NCBI GenBank assembly: GCA_007133065.1
Contig: SLNJ01000024.1
Location: forward strand, 1 to 64,000
From: Opitutales bacterium
GTDB lineage: Bacteria; Verrucomicrobiota; Verrucomicrobiia; Opitutales; Oceanipulchritudinaceae
Direction: 5' to 3'
DNA length: 64,000 nt
Of the stretch, positions 18,023-25,432 are shown one piece after another. Both the position numbers and the translations under genes were made by a program. Position 1 is the stretch's first letter; each line of letters opens with the position of its first letter. The notes beneath the pieces are model-generated. The model saw nothing but the letters and a program-made list of their open reading frames with translations. It was not told the origin of the DNA and searched no databases.

Positions 18023-19888
18023 ATGCCCAACATATTCAATCGGGAGAACTTCATTCGCAGCCTCCGTCCTGAGCATCCTCGGCTGTTCGCCGATGCGGCA
18101 CGGTGGGCGGCGCTTCGCGAACAGGCGGAAACCAGCGAACCGCTCGCTGCTGTAATCGCCATCCTGCGCGGGTCGGCCGCTGAAATGATGGATGCATCGC
18201 CGCTCGATCGCGTCCTCGAAGGACGCCGGCTTCTCGCGGTCTCCCGCGAGGTGCTCAAACGGGTCCTCACACTGGGGGTGCTGTTTCGCGTCACGGGCGA
18301 GCACCAGCTGCGGGATCGGATCGGCGCGGAGGTGCTCAACGCCGCCCGGTTCACCGACTGGAATCCCTCCCACTTCCTCGACACTGCCGAGATGACCCTT
18401 GCCCTGGCCGTGGCTTATGATTGGTTGTACGAGGAGTGGAGAGAGGAGGAGCGCTCGATCCTGAAGCAGGCGATCATCGAGAAGGGATTACAGGCGGGCA
18501 GGGGACCGTTGGGGTGGAAATCCGCGCATACGAATTGGAACCAAGTGTGCTTCGCCGGGATGATCGCAGGCGCTCTCGCTGTGGGCGAGGACGAGCCGGA
18601 CCTGGCGGTGGAGTACCTGAACGAGCTCGCCGCAAACGCCGGCCTGCCGCTCGACGCCTGTCTCCCGGACGGAGCGTACCCGGAGGGCCCTGGATACTGG
18701 AGCTACGGCATGCACTTTCAGATCATCCTCCTGTCCGTGCTTGAATCAGCCCTCGGAACCACCCTGGGCATCGACGAGCACCCTGCGTTCGCCGGCAGCC
18801 CCGTGTTCATCAATGTGGTCACCGGGCCGAGCGAGCGGTACTTCAACTACGCCGACGGGAATGCGCGGGTTCAACTGAAGCCCGCGCTGCATTGGTTTGC
18901 AGCCCGCGCTTCGAATCCCGGCCTCGACGCGCGCGAGCGTGCACGGCTCCGCGCCGCCACGGGATCCGAATCCGAATCGGCGCGAGCGCATGACCGGAAT
19001 CGCTTCCTCCCGCTCGCCTTCTTCTGGCTGAATCCCGAACTCGGGGATACAAACGCGGAGTCGCAGTTGCCGTTGCATTGGCTCGGGGATGGCATCAATC
19101 CCATCGCGGTACACCGCTCCTCATGGGAGCGCAACGCTGCGTTTATCGGGATCAAGGGTGGTTCACCGTCCGTGAACCACGGCCACATGGACGTTGGGTC
19201 GTTCGTGCTCGATTGGAAGGGCGTGCGCTGGGCAGCCGATCTCGGTGCGCAAGATTACCATTCCCTTGAGTCGGTCGGATTGAAACTCTGGGACCGTGCT
19301 CAGGATTCTGAACGCTGGCAGGTCTTTCGGCTCGGCAGCTTCAGTCACAACACCCTCGTGATCGACGGGAAACCGCAACAAGTCGATGGATCCGCCCCGA
19401 TCACCGGGTTTTCCGGCTCGCCGGAGGATCCATTCACGGTGGTCGATTTGACGCCGGTGTACACTCAATCCCTGGATCGGGTTGTTCGCGGGGTGCGGAT
19501 GATCGGCAACGACGCCATACTCATGCACGACGCGCTCTCGGGGATCAATCCCGGCCAGAGTGTGCGCTGGGGCATGGTTACCGAGGCCGAGGTGGATCCC
19601 GATGGCCAGCGTGCGATCCTGCGGCAGGAGGGTCGGGTCCTCCACGTCCGAATTCTTGCACCTCGGGAGGCGACGTTTCAAATCGTCCAGACTGACCCGC
19701 CGCCGCACAAGCTTGACGTCGCCAACCCGGGAACCCAGATGCTCGCCTTTTTCAGCGTAGGATCCAGCGGCGGCACCACCCGCGATCTGAAAGTGGTGTT
19801 CTCTGCGGATGAATTGTCTGACGACCGCCTCGAGGCGGTGGGGGAACTCCCGCCGCCGTCGCAGTGGTCAGGGGACCTGAACCGGTGA
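18023..19888 (+). CDS. Heparinase II/III family polysaccharide lyase-like protein
   Basis: A 621-residue protein with the two-part architecture of heparinase II/III and alginate-type lyases. Residues of about 1-340 form an alpha-helical toroid, with AMTLALAVAYDWLYEEW-type helices and an HTNWNQVCFAGM segment. The C-terminal beta-sandwich starts near the conserved SVNHGHMDVGSF block (N385, H386, H388). Lyases of this group cleave uronic-acid-containing polysaccharides by beta-elimination. No signal peptide is present, so the product is probably cytoplasmic and acts on imported oligosaccharides. It lies 12 bases after the truncated copy. The substrate is not inferable from sequence alone. Confidence 0.88.
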   Translation: MPNIFNRENFIRSLRPEHPRLFADAARWAALREQAETSEPLAAVIAILRGSAAEMMDASPLDRVLEGRRLLAVSREVLKRVLTLGVLFRVTGEHQLRDRIGAEVLNAARFTDWNPSHFLDTAEMTLALAVAYDWLYEEWREEERSILKQAIIEKGLQAGRGPLGWKSAHTNWNQVCFAGMIAGALAVGEDEPDLAVEYLNELAANAGLPLDACLPDGAYPEGPGYWSYGMHFQIILLSVLESALGTTLGIDEHPAFAGSPVFINVVTGPSERYFNYADGNARVQLKPALHWFAARASNPGLDARERARLRAATGSESESARAHDRNRFLPLAFFWLNPELGDTNAESQLPLHWLGDGINPIAVHRSSWERNAAFIGIKGGSPSVNHGHMDVGSFVLDWKGVRWAADLGAQDYHSLESVGLKLWDRAQDSERWQVFRLGSFSHNTLVIDGKPQQVDGSAPITGFSGSPEDPFTVVDLTPVYTQSLDRVVRGVRMIGNDAILMHDALSGINPGQSVRWGMVTEAEVDPDGQRAILRQEGRVLHVRILAPREATFQIVQTDPPPHKLDVANPGTQMLAFFSVGSSGGTTRDLKVVFSADELSDDRLEAVGELPPPSQWSGDLNR

Positions 19889-19899
19889 CACAGCACGCG

Positions 19900-20040
19900 T
19901 CACGTTTCAAACCGCGCGAACACGTGCCCCTGCGGATCCCATGCGCGGCAATCCAATTTCACGCCCATCCATCCGCCACCATTTCCTGCAGGCCGCCCGC
20001 CGTTCGCGGGGCCAACGCTGAATTCGGATTCGCAGGTATT
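19900..20040 (-). pseudogene. Possible C-terminal remnant of an unidentified gene
   Basis: On the minus strand about 46 codons before a stop at 19900 have a protein-like composition, with a GGGWMGVKLDC segment followed by RAWDPQGHVFARFE. This resembles the end of a secreted or carbohydrate-active protein, but I cannot place the family. Upstream the frame loses this character. It occupies the 235-base gap between the heparinase-like and UROD-like genes. Weak evidence. Confidence 0.2.
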
Positions 20041-20123
20041 CAATTTAACCTTGTCGTTGCTTGCTCGAGTGGTACGTTCTTGTCCGTAAGTAACGCCGGT
20101 TTCGCTGAAAACAGAGATCAAGC

Positions 20124-21191
20124 ATGAGCAAGATGACATCAAAAGAGCGATTTTCCAGAATGTTCGACCACCGGGAGGCCGATCGAGTCCCAATCGTTGA
20201 CTCCCCATGGCGTGCTACGATCGAACGATGGCAGAGAGAGGGGATGCCGGAGGACGTGAGCTACGTCGATTACTTCGACCTCGACCGGATCGGGCACGTC
20301 GGCGCCGATAGCTCTCCGCGTTTTGAGGAGCGAACGATCGAGGAGACGGACGAGTACCGCATCCACACGACCAAATGGGGTGCGACGCTCAAGAACTGGA
20401 AGCACGAGGCGTCGACACCGGAGTTCCTGGATTTCACGATCGTCGATCGCGACAGTTGGGAGAAGGCGAAGGAACGCATGACGCCCACGAAGGACAGGAT
20501 CAACTGGGCGCATCTGGAGAGAAATTATGCAACATGGCGGAAAGAAGGACGGTGGATCGAAGCCGGGTTATGGTTTGGTTTTGATGTAACCCATTCGTGG
20601 ATCGTCGGAACCGAACGCCTTCTTTACGCCCTTGTGGAGGACCCGGAGTGGTGCCGCGACCTGTTCGCACACGAACTCGAGACAAATCTGGCGTTGCTGG
20701 ACATCATGTGGGATGCGGGGTACGAGTTCGACTGCATCAAATGGCCCGACGATATGGGGTACAAGGGAACGCAATTCTTCTCGTTGAACATGTACCGCGA
20801 GATGTTGAAGCCGTTTCATAAACGCGCGGTTGAGTGGGCTCATGAGAAGGGGGTGCGCGCTGAACTCCACTCGTGCGGAGATGTGAATCCATTCGTACCG
20901 GAGTTTGTCGAAATCGGACTCGACGCCCTCAATCCGCTCGAGGTGAAAGCCGGTATGGACCCAAGGCATCTGAAGGAAACATACGGCGATGTTCTCGTGT
21001 TTCATGGCGGAATCAACGCCGTACTTTGGGACCGCCCCGACGCGATTCGGGCCGAGATTGAGCGAGTTCTTCCGATCATGAAGCGGAACGGCGGGTACAT
21101 ATTCTCATCCGATCACTCGATCCCATCAAGCGTGGGTCTGGAGGACTTCAGGCAGATCGTTGCACTAGCAAAGAGTCTCGGGTCGTACTGA
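20124..21191 (+). CDS. Uroporphyrinogen decarboxylase (URO-D) family protein
   Basis: A 355-residue TIM-barrel protein of the URO-D superfamily (COG0407). The N-terminal SKERFSRMFDHREADRVPI and the ELHSCGDVNPFVPEFVEIGLDALNPLE segment (H249, C251) are typical of the branch that includes corrinoid methyltransferases (MtaA/CmuA type) rather than haem-pathway HemE. The His-x-Cys pair is the usual zinc site of the methyltransferases. True HemE residues for porphyrin binding are not evident. Such proteins are expanded in Lentisphaerae, Verrucomicrobia and Planctomycetes, often next to carbohydrate genes. The position after heparinase suggests demethylation of a methylated sugar or related compound, but this is speculative. 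The start is ATG 20124; ATG 20133 is an alternative. Confidence 0.85.
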   Translation: MSKMTSKERFSRMFDHREADRVPIVDSPWRATIERWQREGMPEDVSYVDYFDLDRIGHVGADSSPRFEERTIEETDEYRIHTTKWGATLKNWKHEASTPEFLDFTIVDRDSWEKAKERMTPTKDRINWAHLERNYATWRKEGRWIEAGLWFGFDVTHSWIVGTERLLYALVEDPEWCRDLFAHELETNLALLDIMWDAGYEFDCIKWPDDMGYKGTQFFSLNMYREMLKPFHKRAVEWAHEKGVRAELHSCGDVNPFVPEFVEIGLDALNPLEVKAGMDPRHLKETYGDVLVFHGGINAVLWDRPDAIRAEIERVLPIMKRNGGYIFSSDHSIPSSVGLEDFRQIVALAKSLGSY

Positions 21192-21270
21192 TCGCGCGAG
21201 GCGCGAAAAGAAACGACACTCCGCTCCCGGCGATCGCCGTTATCGCCATCGTCGCCGGCGTGTTTGCGGA

Positions 21271-21804
21271 TCAGGTCAACCCCCTGAAATCCACCCAGAA
21301 CTGACGTTCCTCCTCGTTGCGTGGGTGGCCGGCGAAACCGAATTTGATGTAGAGCCGGATCGCGGGAATGCGGGCTGAGGCCGTCTTGAGGAACGCCCGG
21401 CGGTGGCCGAGGTCGCGGAGGCGCGTACAGACGCGTGAGAGCAGAGGTTTCGCCAGACCGCGACCCTGCCATTCTGGAAGGATGGCCACCCAGTGAACCT
21501 GACCGTCGCCGAGTGGAGAGTCGTGGTCGAACCAGGCCGTGGCGGTCCCGATTCTCGCGCCGCCGGGAGCGCGGAGATAGAACTGGCGTTGTCGCAAGGT
21601 GGCTTCGTCCTCGCCGAACTGGTGGGCAAACGTTTCCTCGGTGAAGGTGTTGTACCGGTCGGATCGGTGATGGATGGCGAGCCAGTCCCTCTCGGCCCCC
21701 GGAGCGTAGGGATCGATCCGAAAGTCCGCAGGGAGGGCAAACTCGGGCAGCCCCTCCAGATCCGGCCGGGTCATCGCGAGTGAGATTACTTTTGAGGAAT
21801 TCAT
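21271..21804 (-). CDS. GNAT family N-acetyltransferase
   Basis: A 177-residue acetyl-CoA-dependent acyltransferase of the GNAT fold. The acetyl-CoA pyrophosphate loop is WQGRGLAKPLL (Q113-A118), preceded by the beta-bulge strand VHWVAILPE. The later RAFLKTASARIPAIRLYIKFGF matches the helix and final strands of the family. The substrate is unknown. It sits on the opposite strand to the URO-D-like gene (79-base convergent gap) and downstream of the Gfo/Idh/MocA gene on its own strand (65 bases), which may be its transcription partner. Confidence 0.88.
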   Translation of the reverse strand: MNSSKVISLAMTRPDLEGLPEFALPADFRIDPYAPGAERDWLAIHHRSDRYNTFTEETFAHQFGEDEATLRQRQFYLRAPGGARIGTATAWFDHDSPLGDGQVHWVAILPEWQGRGLAKPLLSRVCTRLRDLGHRRAFLKTASARIPAIRLYIKFGFAGHPRNEEERQFWVDFRGLT

Positions 21805-21869
21805 TACCTGACGATGATCGCTGCCGATCCAGCGCGTATCCCCTTCTAATGCCAGTCTTCGCGGCTGAG

Positions 21870-22973
21870 CTAGATTGCGATGCTCTTCGATTGCGAGGCG
21901 GATTCCACCTCCTCGACGGAGACCTCTCGCCCAAGCTCGTCCGAAAGATAGATGCCTTCGCTGATAAGCATCGTCTGGAGCGCAAGCTCCGCTGTTGGAA
22001 GCAGTGGAACGCGGTGCTGCAGGGCGGCGATCCAGTGGTGCTGAGGGGAATCATATCCGCTCTCATCCGGGTCCATCATGTGCCAGCGCCGATCCACCTC
22101 GTTCACCTCGACGGTCGCGTTCACTTCGACATCGTCCAGGGTGGCATGAAAACTCAGAGGGTTGAGGCGCAGTCCGCCGTCCGAGCCGACGATCCAACTG
22201 CTCTCAAATCCGCCCAGATGGATCGCCCAGGACTCGAGAATGTCGAGCGTCGCCCCGTTCGTGAAGCGCACAAATCCCATTCCCAGCTCCTCCACGTCAT
22301 AGCGACTCTGTTCGCGGCGGGCAGCGTCCATCCCGGTCTCCTGATACACCTTGCCGCTGATGCGTGCGATCTCGGGTTGCCCCAGCAGGTGTAGCATCTC
22401 CGAGATATGGTAGACTCCCATGTCGATGAGCGCACCGCCGGCGGAGCTCGCTTTCTGCACGAAGTTCGCGGTTCCATATCCGTCGACAAAAGGGCGGCCT
22501 CGCCGGCGAAATCCGATGGAACGGGCGTGGTAGATTTCCCCAAGGCGGCCCGCGTCGATCATGCGTTTGGCGATCTTCGTCTCCTTGCTGAACAAGCGGT
22601 TGAGCTGGATGCTCAGCATCCGCTCGCACTCCTGCGCCGCTTCGACCATCGCCTTGCCGTCCACGTACGATCCTGCAATGGGTTTCTCACAGAAAACATG
22701 TTTGCCGGCCCGCAGGGCCGCAATCGTCACCGGAGCGTGGAGGTTGTTGTGCAGGCAGACATCCACCGCCACAATATCGTCTCGGTTCAACATTTCCCGG
22801 AAATCCGAGTAGGTGTGATCGATTGCGTATTCGTCCGCAACGCCCTTGAGTTCAGCGGCGTTGGTGTCGGATGCGGCCACGACCGCGACTCCGGGGATTG
22901 TTGCATAGCGCGCGAGATGCCTCTTGCCAATCTGCCCCACGCCGACGATTCCGATTCGAGTGATATCGCTCAT
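21870..22973 (-). CDS. Gfo/Idh/MocA family NAD(P)-dependent oxidoreductase
   Basis: A 367-residue oxidoreductase with an N-terminal Rossmann domain (RIGIVGVGQIGKRHL, residues 6-20) and the family EKPIAG motif (catalytic K97). A C-terminal alpha/beta domain follows, including GGALIDMGVYHISEMLHL with the usual Asp/His pair. Family members oxidise or reduce sugars, inositols and related compounds. No signal peptide is present. Its location next to lyase-like and URO-D-like genes supports a role in handling unusual sugar units. It is divergent from the MurA-like gene across 274 bases. Confidence 0.93.
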   Translation of the reverse strand: MSDITRIGIVGVGQIGKRHLARYATIPGVAVVAASDTNAAELKGVADEYAIDHTYSDFREMLNRDDIVAVDVCLHNNLHAPVTIAALRAGKHVFCEKPIAGSYVDGKAMVEAAQECERMLSIQLNRLFSKETKIAKRMIDAGRLGEIYHARSIGFRRRGRPFVDGYGTANFVQKASSAGGALIDMGVYHISEMLHLLGQPEIARISGKVYQETGMDAARREQSRYDVEELGMGFVRFTNGATLDILESWAIHLGGFESSWIVGSDGGLRLNPLSFHATLDDVEVNATVEVNEVDRRWHMMDPDESGYDSPQHHWIAALQHRVPLLPTAELALQTMLISEGIYLSDELGREVSVEEVESASQSKSIAI

Positions 22974-23247
22974 GTGTTCTGCGTTCTGATTGTTGATGTT
23001 TTTCTGCTTCCGTCTTCAGGATCGGGAATCAAAACGTACAATTCAAGCAAGATTCTTGCGCGCCGCTGGATATCGCCAAAAAGGCGCCAGAGTGCTCCGC
23101 CAGCCTCTTCAGCCAGAGCACCATCGAAGCCGCCTCGAGAGCCGGGCGTCATTTTCTGATTGTGGCGCGTGTTCACGGTTGATTTCGTTTTGGCGATTGG
23201 ATTTGTTGTGTGATGCTCACCGATTTACTCCGTCCGCTCCAAACCCC

Positions 23248-24549
23248 ATGGCGAACCTGATCGTACAAGGCGGCAAACCACTTTCCGGAACGATTCGGCC
23301 TTCCGGGAACAAGAACTCGGTGCTCCCGCTGGTCTGTGCGACGCTGCTGACGGAGGAGGCGGTCACGTTGTCCAACGTTCCTGATATTACGGATATCCGG
23401 AAGCTTGTGGCTTTTTTCGAGTCAATGGGATCCCGGATCGATTGGAACCGGGCGAAACAGGAGTTGGTTCTGAACCACGCCAACTTCGGGGGCGACCTGG
23501 AGGAGAGTGAAATCCCCCGGGGTATGCGGTCGTCGGTGCTGCTCTTCCCGGCGTTGCTGTACCGGTTGAAGCGCATTTCGATGCACTCCAACGTCAAGGG
23601 CTGCGCGCTTGGGGTCCGCGAGATCGATCCGCACCTGGAGATTCTCAGGCAGATGGGAGCGACGGTGAGCCACAACGATGTGCTGGAGTTGAGACTGGAG
23701 CGGAAGCGCTTCAAGGCGGCGCGACATTGGCAGGACTACATGTCGGTTACGACGACGGAGAATTTCGTGATGGCCGCGGTCCTCGCGGACGGGGAGTCGG
23801 AGCTGATCAACGCGGCGAGCGAACCGCACGTCCAGGAGCTCTGCCGGTTTCTGGTGGCGATGGGCGCACGGATCGAGGGCATCGGGACCAGCGTGCTCCG
23901 GATTACAGGCGTTGATTCGCTCTGTGGAGCGGCGGCGGAAGTGTCGTCCGATCATCACGAAGTGGCGACGTTTCTCGCGCTGGGTGCGATCACGGGGGGA
24001 GAGGTCCGGGTGGAGCGGTCACTGCCCGAGCACTCTGTCCTGATCAACCGCGCCTTCGCCAAGCTTGGCGTGACGGTGGAGTACGAGGAGGGCGATACGG
24101 CAATCGTCCGAAAGGGCCAGACGTTGCGGGTTGAGGGAGTGTTCACCCCGAATCTGCTGCCGAAGATCGAGGCGGCCCCATGGCCGTATTTTCCTGTGGA
24201 TCTTCTGCCGCCCATGGTGGCGTTGGCGGCCCGGGCGGAGGGCGTGATCCAATTCTGGAACAAGGTGTATGAGGGGGGATTTCTGTGGGTTCCCGAGCTG
24301 GTCAAGTTCGGCGCGCACGTGGTGACGAGCGATCCGCACCGCATCATCGTGTTTGGAAGCCGGCCGATGCGCCCGGCCGTCGTGGATGCTCCCTACATCA
24401 TACGGGCGGCGGTCGCGCTCTACATGGCGGGTGCGTGCATTGAAGGGCGGACGATCGTGAAGAATGCCGCCTCGATCCGGCGAGCCCACCCGTTTTTCGT
24501 GGAGAATCTTCAAAAACTCGGAGCCGAAGTGGAGTGGGACGAGTCGTGA
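23248..24549 (+). CDS. Divergent UDP-GlcNAc 1-carboxyvinyltransferase (MurA-like)
   Basis: A 433-residue enolpyruvyltransferase of the MurA family, which transfers enolpyruvate from PEP to UDP-GlcNAc. The substrate-binding K22-N23 pair (SGNKNSVLP), the active-site C119 and R124 (GCALGVREIDPH) and the Asp in FPVDLLPPMVALA are conserved. Other positions differ from canonical MurA. The usual VFENRF block reads VYEGGF near residues 340-345, losing its arginine. The final GYERIEDKL block is replaced by AHPFFVENL, losing the C-terminal arginine. This looks like a secondary MurA subfamily rather than the main cell-wall enzyme. The glycosyltransferase gene follows 27 bases later. I leave the symbol blank for this reason. 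Confidence 0.85.
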   Translation: MANLIVQGGKPLSGTIRPSGNKNSVLPLVCATLLTEEAVTLSNVPDITDIRKLVAFFESMGSRIDWNRAKQELVLNHANFGGDLEESEIPRGMRSSVLLFPALLYRLKRISMHSNVKGCALGVREIDPHLEILRQMGATVSHNDVLELRLERKRFKAARHWQDYMSVTTTENFVMAAVLADGESELINAASEPHVQELCRFLVAMGARIEGIGTSVLRITGVDSLCGAAAEVSSDHHEVATFLALGAITGGEVRVERSLPEHSVLINRAFAKLGVTVEYEEGDTAIVRKGQTLRVEGVFTPNLLPKIEAAPWPYFPVDLLPPMVALAARAEGVIQFWNKVYEGGFLWVPELVKFGAHVVTSDPHRIIVFGSRPMRPAVVDAPYIIRAAVALYMAGACIEGRTIVKNAASIRRAHPFFVENLQKLGAEVEWDES

Positions 24550-24576
24550 GGGTTTCCGTGCCGAGGAGATGATGAT

Positions 24577-25317
24577 ATGGCAGATCGGGTTCAGATCGTG
24601 TGTATGAAATGGGGGAGCAAGTACGATGCATCGTACGTGAACAAACTCGCCTCGATGGTACGCCGCCACCTCGCGCGTCCGCATCGGTTCATCTGTTTCA
24701 CCGATGATCCGACAGATCTGGACGCGGGTGTGGAGCGGCATCCTCTCCCGGAGGTGGCACTGCCGGACGGGATTCCCGAGCGTGGCTGGCGCAAGCTGGG
24801 GATCTTCCAGCGGAACCTTGCGGATTTGCAGGGGTCGACGCTGTTTCTCGATCTCGATGTGGTGATCGTGGACGCGCTCGATCCGTTTTTCGAGCACCCC
24901 GGGCGGTTCTGTATTATCCGCGACTATAAGGCGTTGCGCCGGGACCGCTATGTCGGCAATTCCTCGGTGTTCCGGTTTGAGGCCGGGACCGACGGCTGGG
25001 AGGGGATACTGGAGACATTTGTCCGGGACCGCGAGGCGATCCGCGCCCGCTTCCGCAACGAGCAGGAATACCTCTCGCACTACGTGCACAGCAGCGGTGC
25101 CCTGTCGCACTGGCCGCATGCGTGGTGTCGCAGCTTCAAGCACGACTGCATGCCTGGGTTGCCGTGGGCCTTCTTCCGGACGCCGCGCATCCCCGAGGGA
25201 GCCCGGATCATCGTCTTTCACGGACATCCCCACCCCGATGAAGCGATCGCGGGACGGTCCGGCTCGTGGAAACGCCACGTTCGTCCCACGCCGTGGGTCG
25301 CGGAGCACTGGCGGTAG
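24577..25317 (+). CDS. Glycosyltransferase-like protein (GT-A fold, GT8-like)
   Basis: A 246-residue protein with features of retaining GT-A glycosyltransferases. The DxD metal/nucleotide-sugar site is FLDLDVVI (D92, D94), preceded by GSTL and followed by NSSVFRF. A late FHGHPHP segment resembles the C-terminal His motif of GT8 enzymes. The acceptor is unknown. A GAGGAG Shine-Dalgarno lies about nine bases before ATG 24577. The 27-base spacing from the MurA-like gene suggests one operon, so a cell-surface or envelope glycan is the likely product. Confidence 0.8.
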   Translation: MADRVQIVCMKWGSKYDASYVNKLASMVRRHLARPHRFICFTDDPTDLDAGVERHPLPEVALPDGIPERGWRKLGIFQRNLADLQGSTLFLDLDVVIVDALDPFFEHPGRFCIIRDYKALRRDRYVGNSSVFRFEAGTDGWEGILETFVRDREAIRARFRNEQEYLSHYVHSSGALSHWPHAWCRSFKHDCMPGLPWAFFRTPRIPEGARIIVFHGHPHPDEAIAGRSGSWKRHVRPTPWVAEHWR

Positions 25318-25353
25318 TCCGCAGGCCGAGCGACGAACGGGATGTAAAGGTTT

Positions 25354-25367
25354 CCCGCACATGCGGG
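25354..25367. terminator. Palindromic hairpin between converging genes
   Basis: CCCGCA-CA-TGCGGG is a perfect inverted repeat in the 115-base gap between the glycosyltransferase and the converging lyase gene. No T-run follows on either strand. It may be a weak bidirectional stop signal, or the stem of an RNA end. Confidence 0.25.
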
Positions 25368-25432
25368 CGAAGCGGATGGGACCGGGGATCCAGGATCGAT
25401 CCGCACGATTGATCCCGGGGATTTCGGCGCGG

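Noticed and set aside
22970-23176. Short minus-strand frame upstream of the Gfo/Idh gene
   Set aside because: Amphipathic-looking but too short, overlapping the likely promoter region, with no ribosome site or homology I can recognise.
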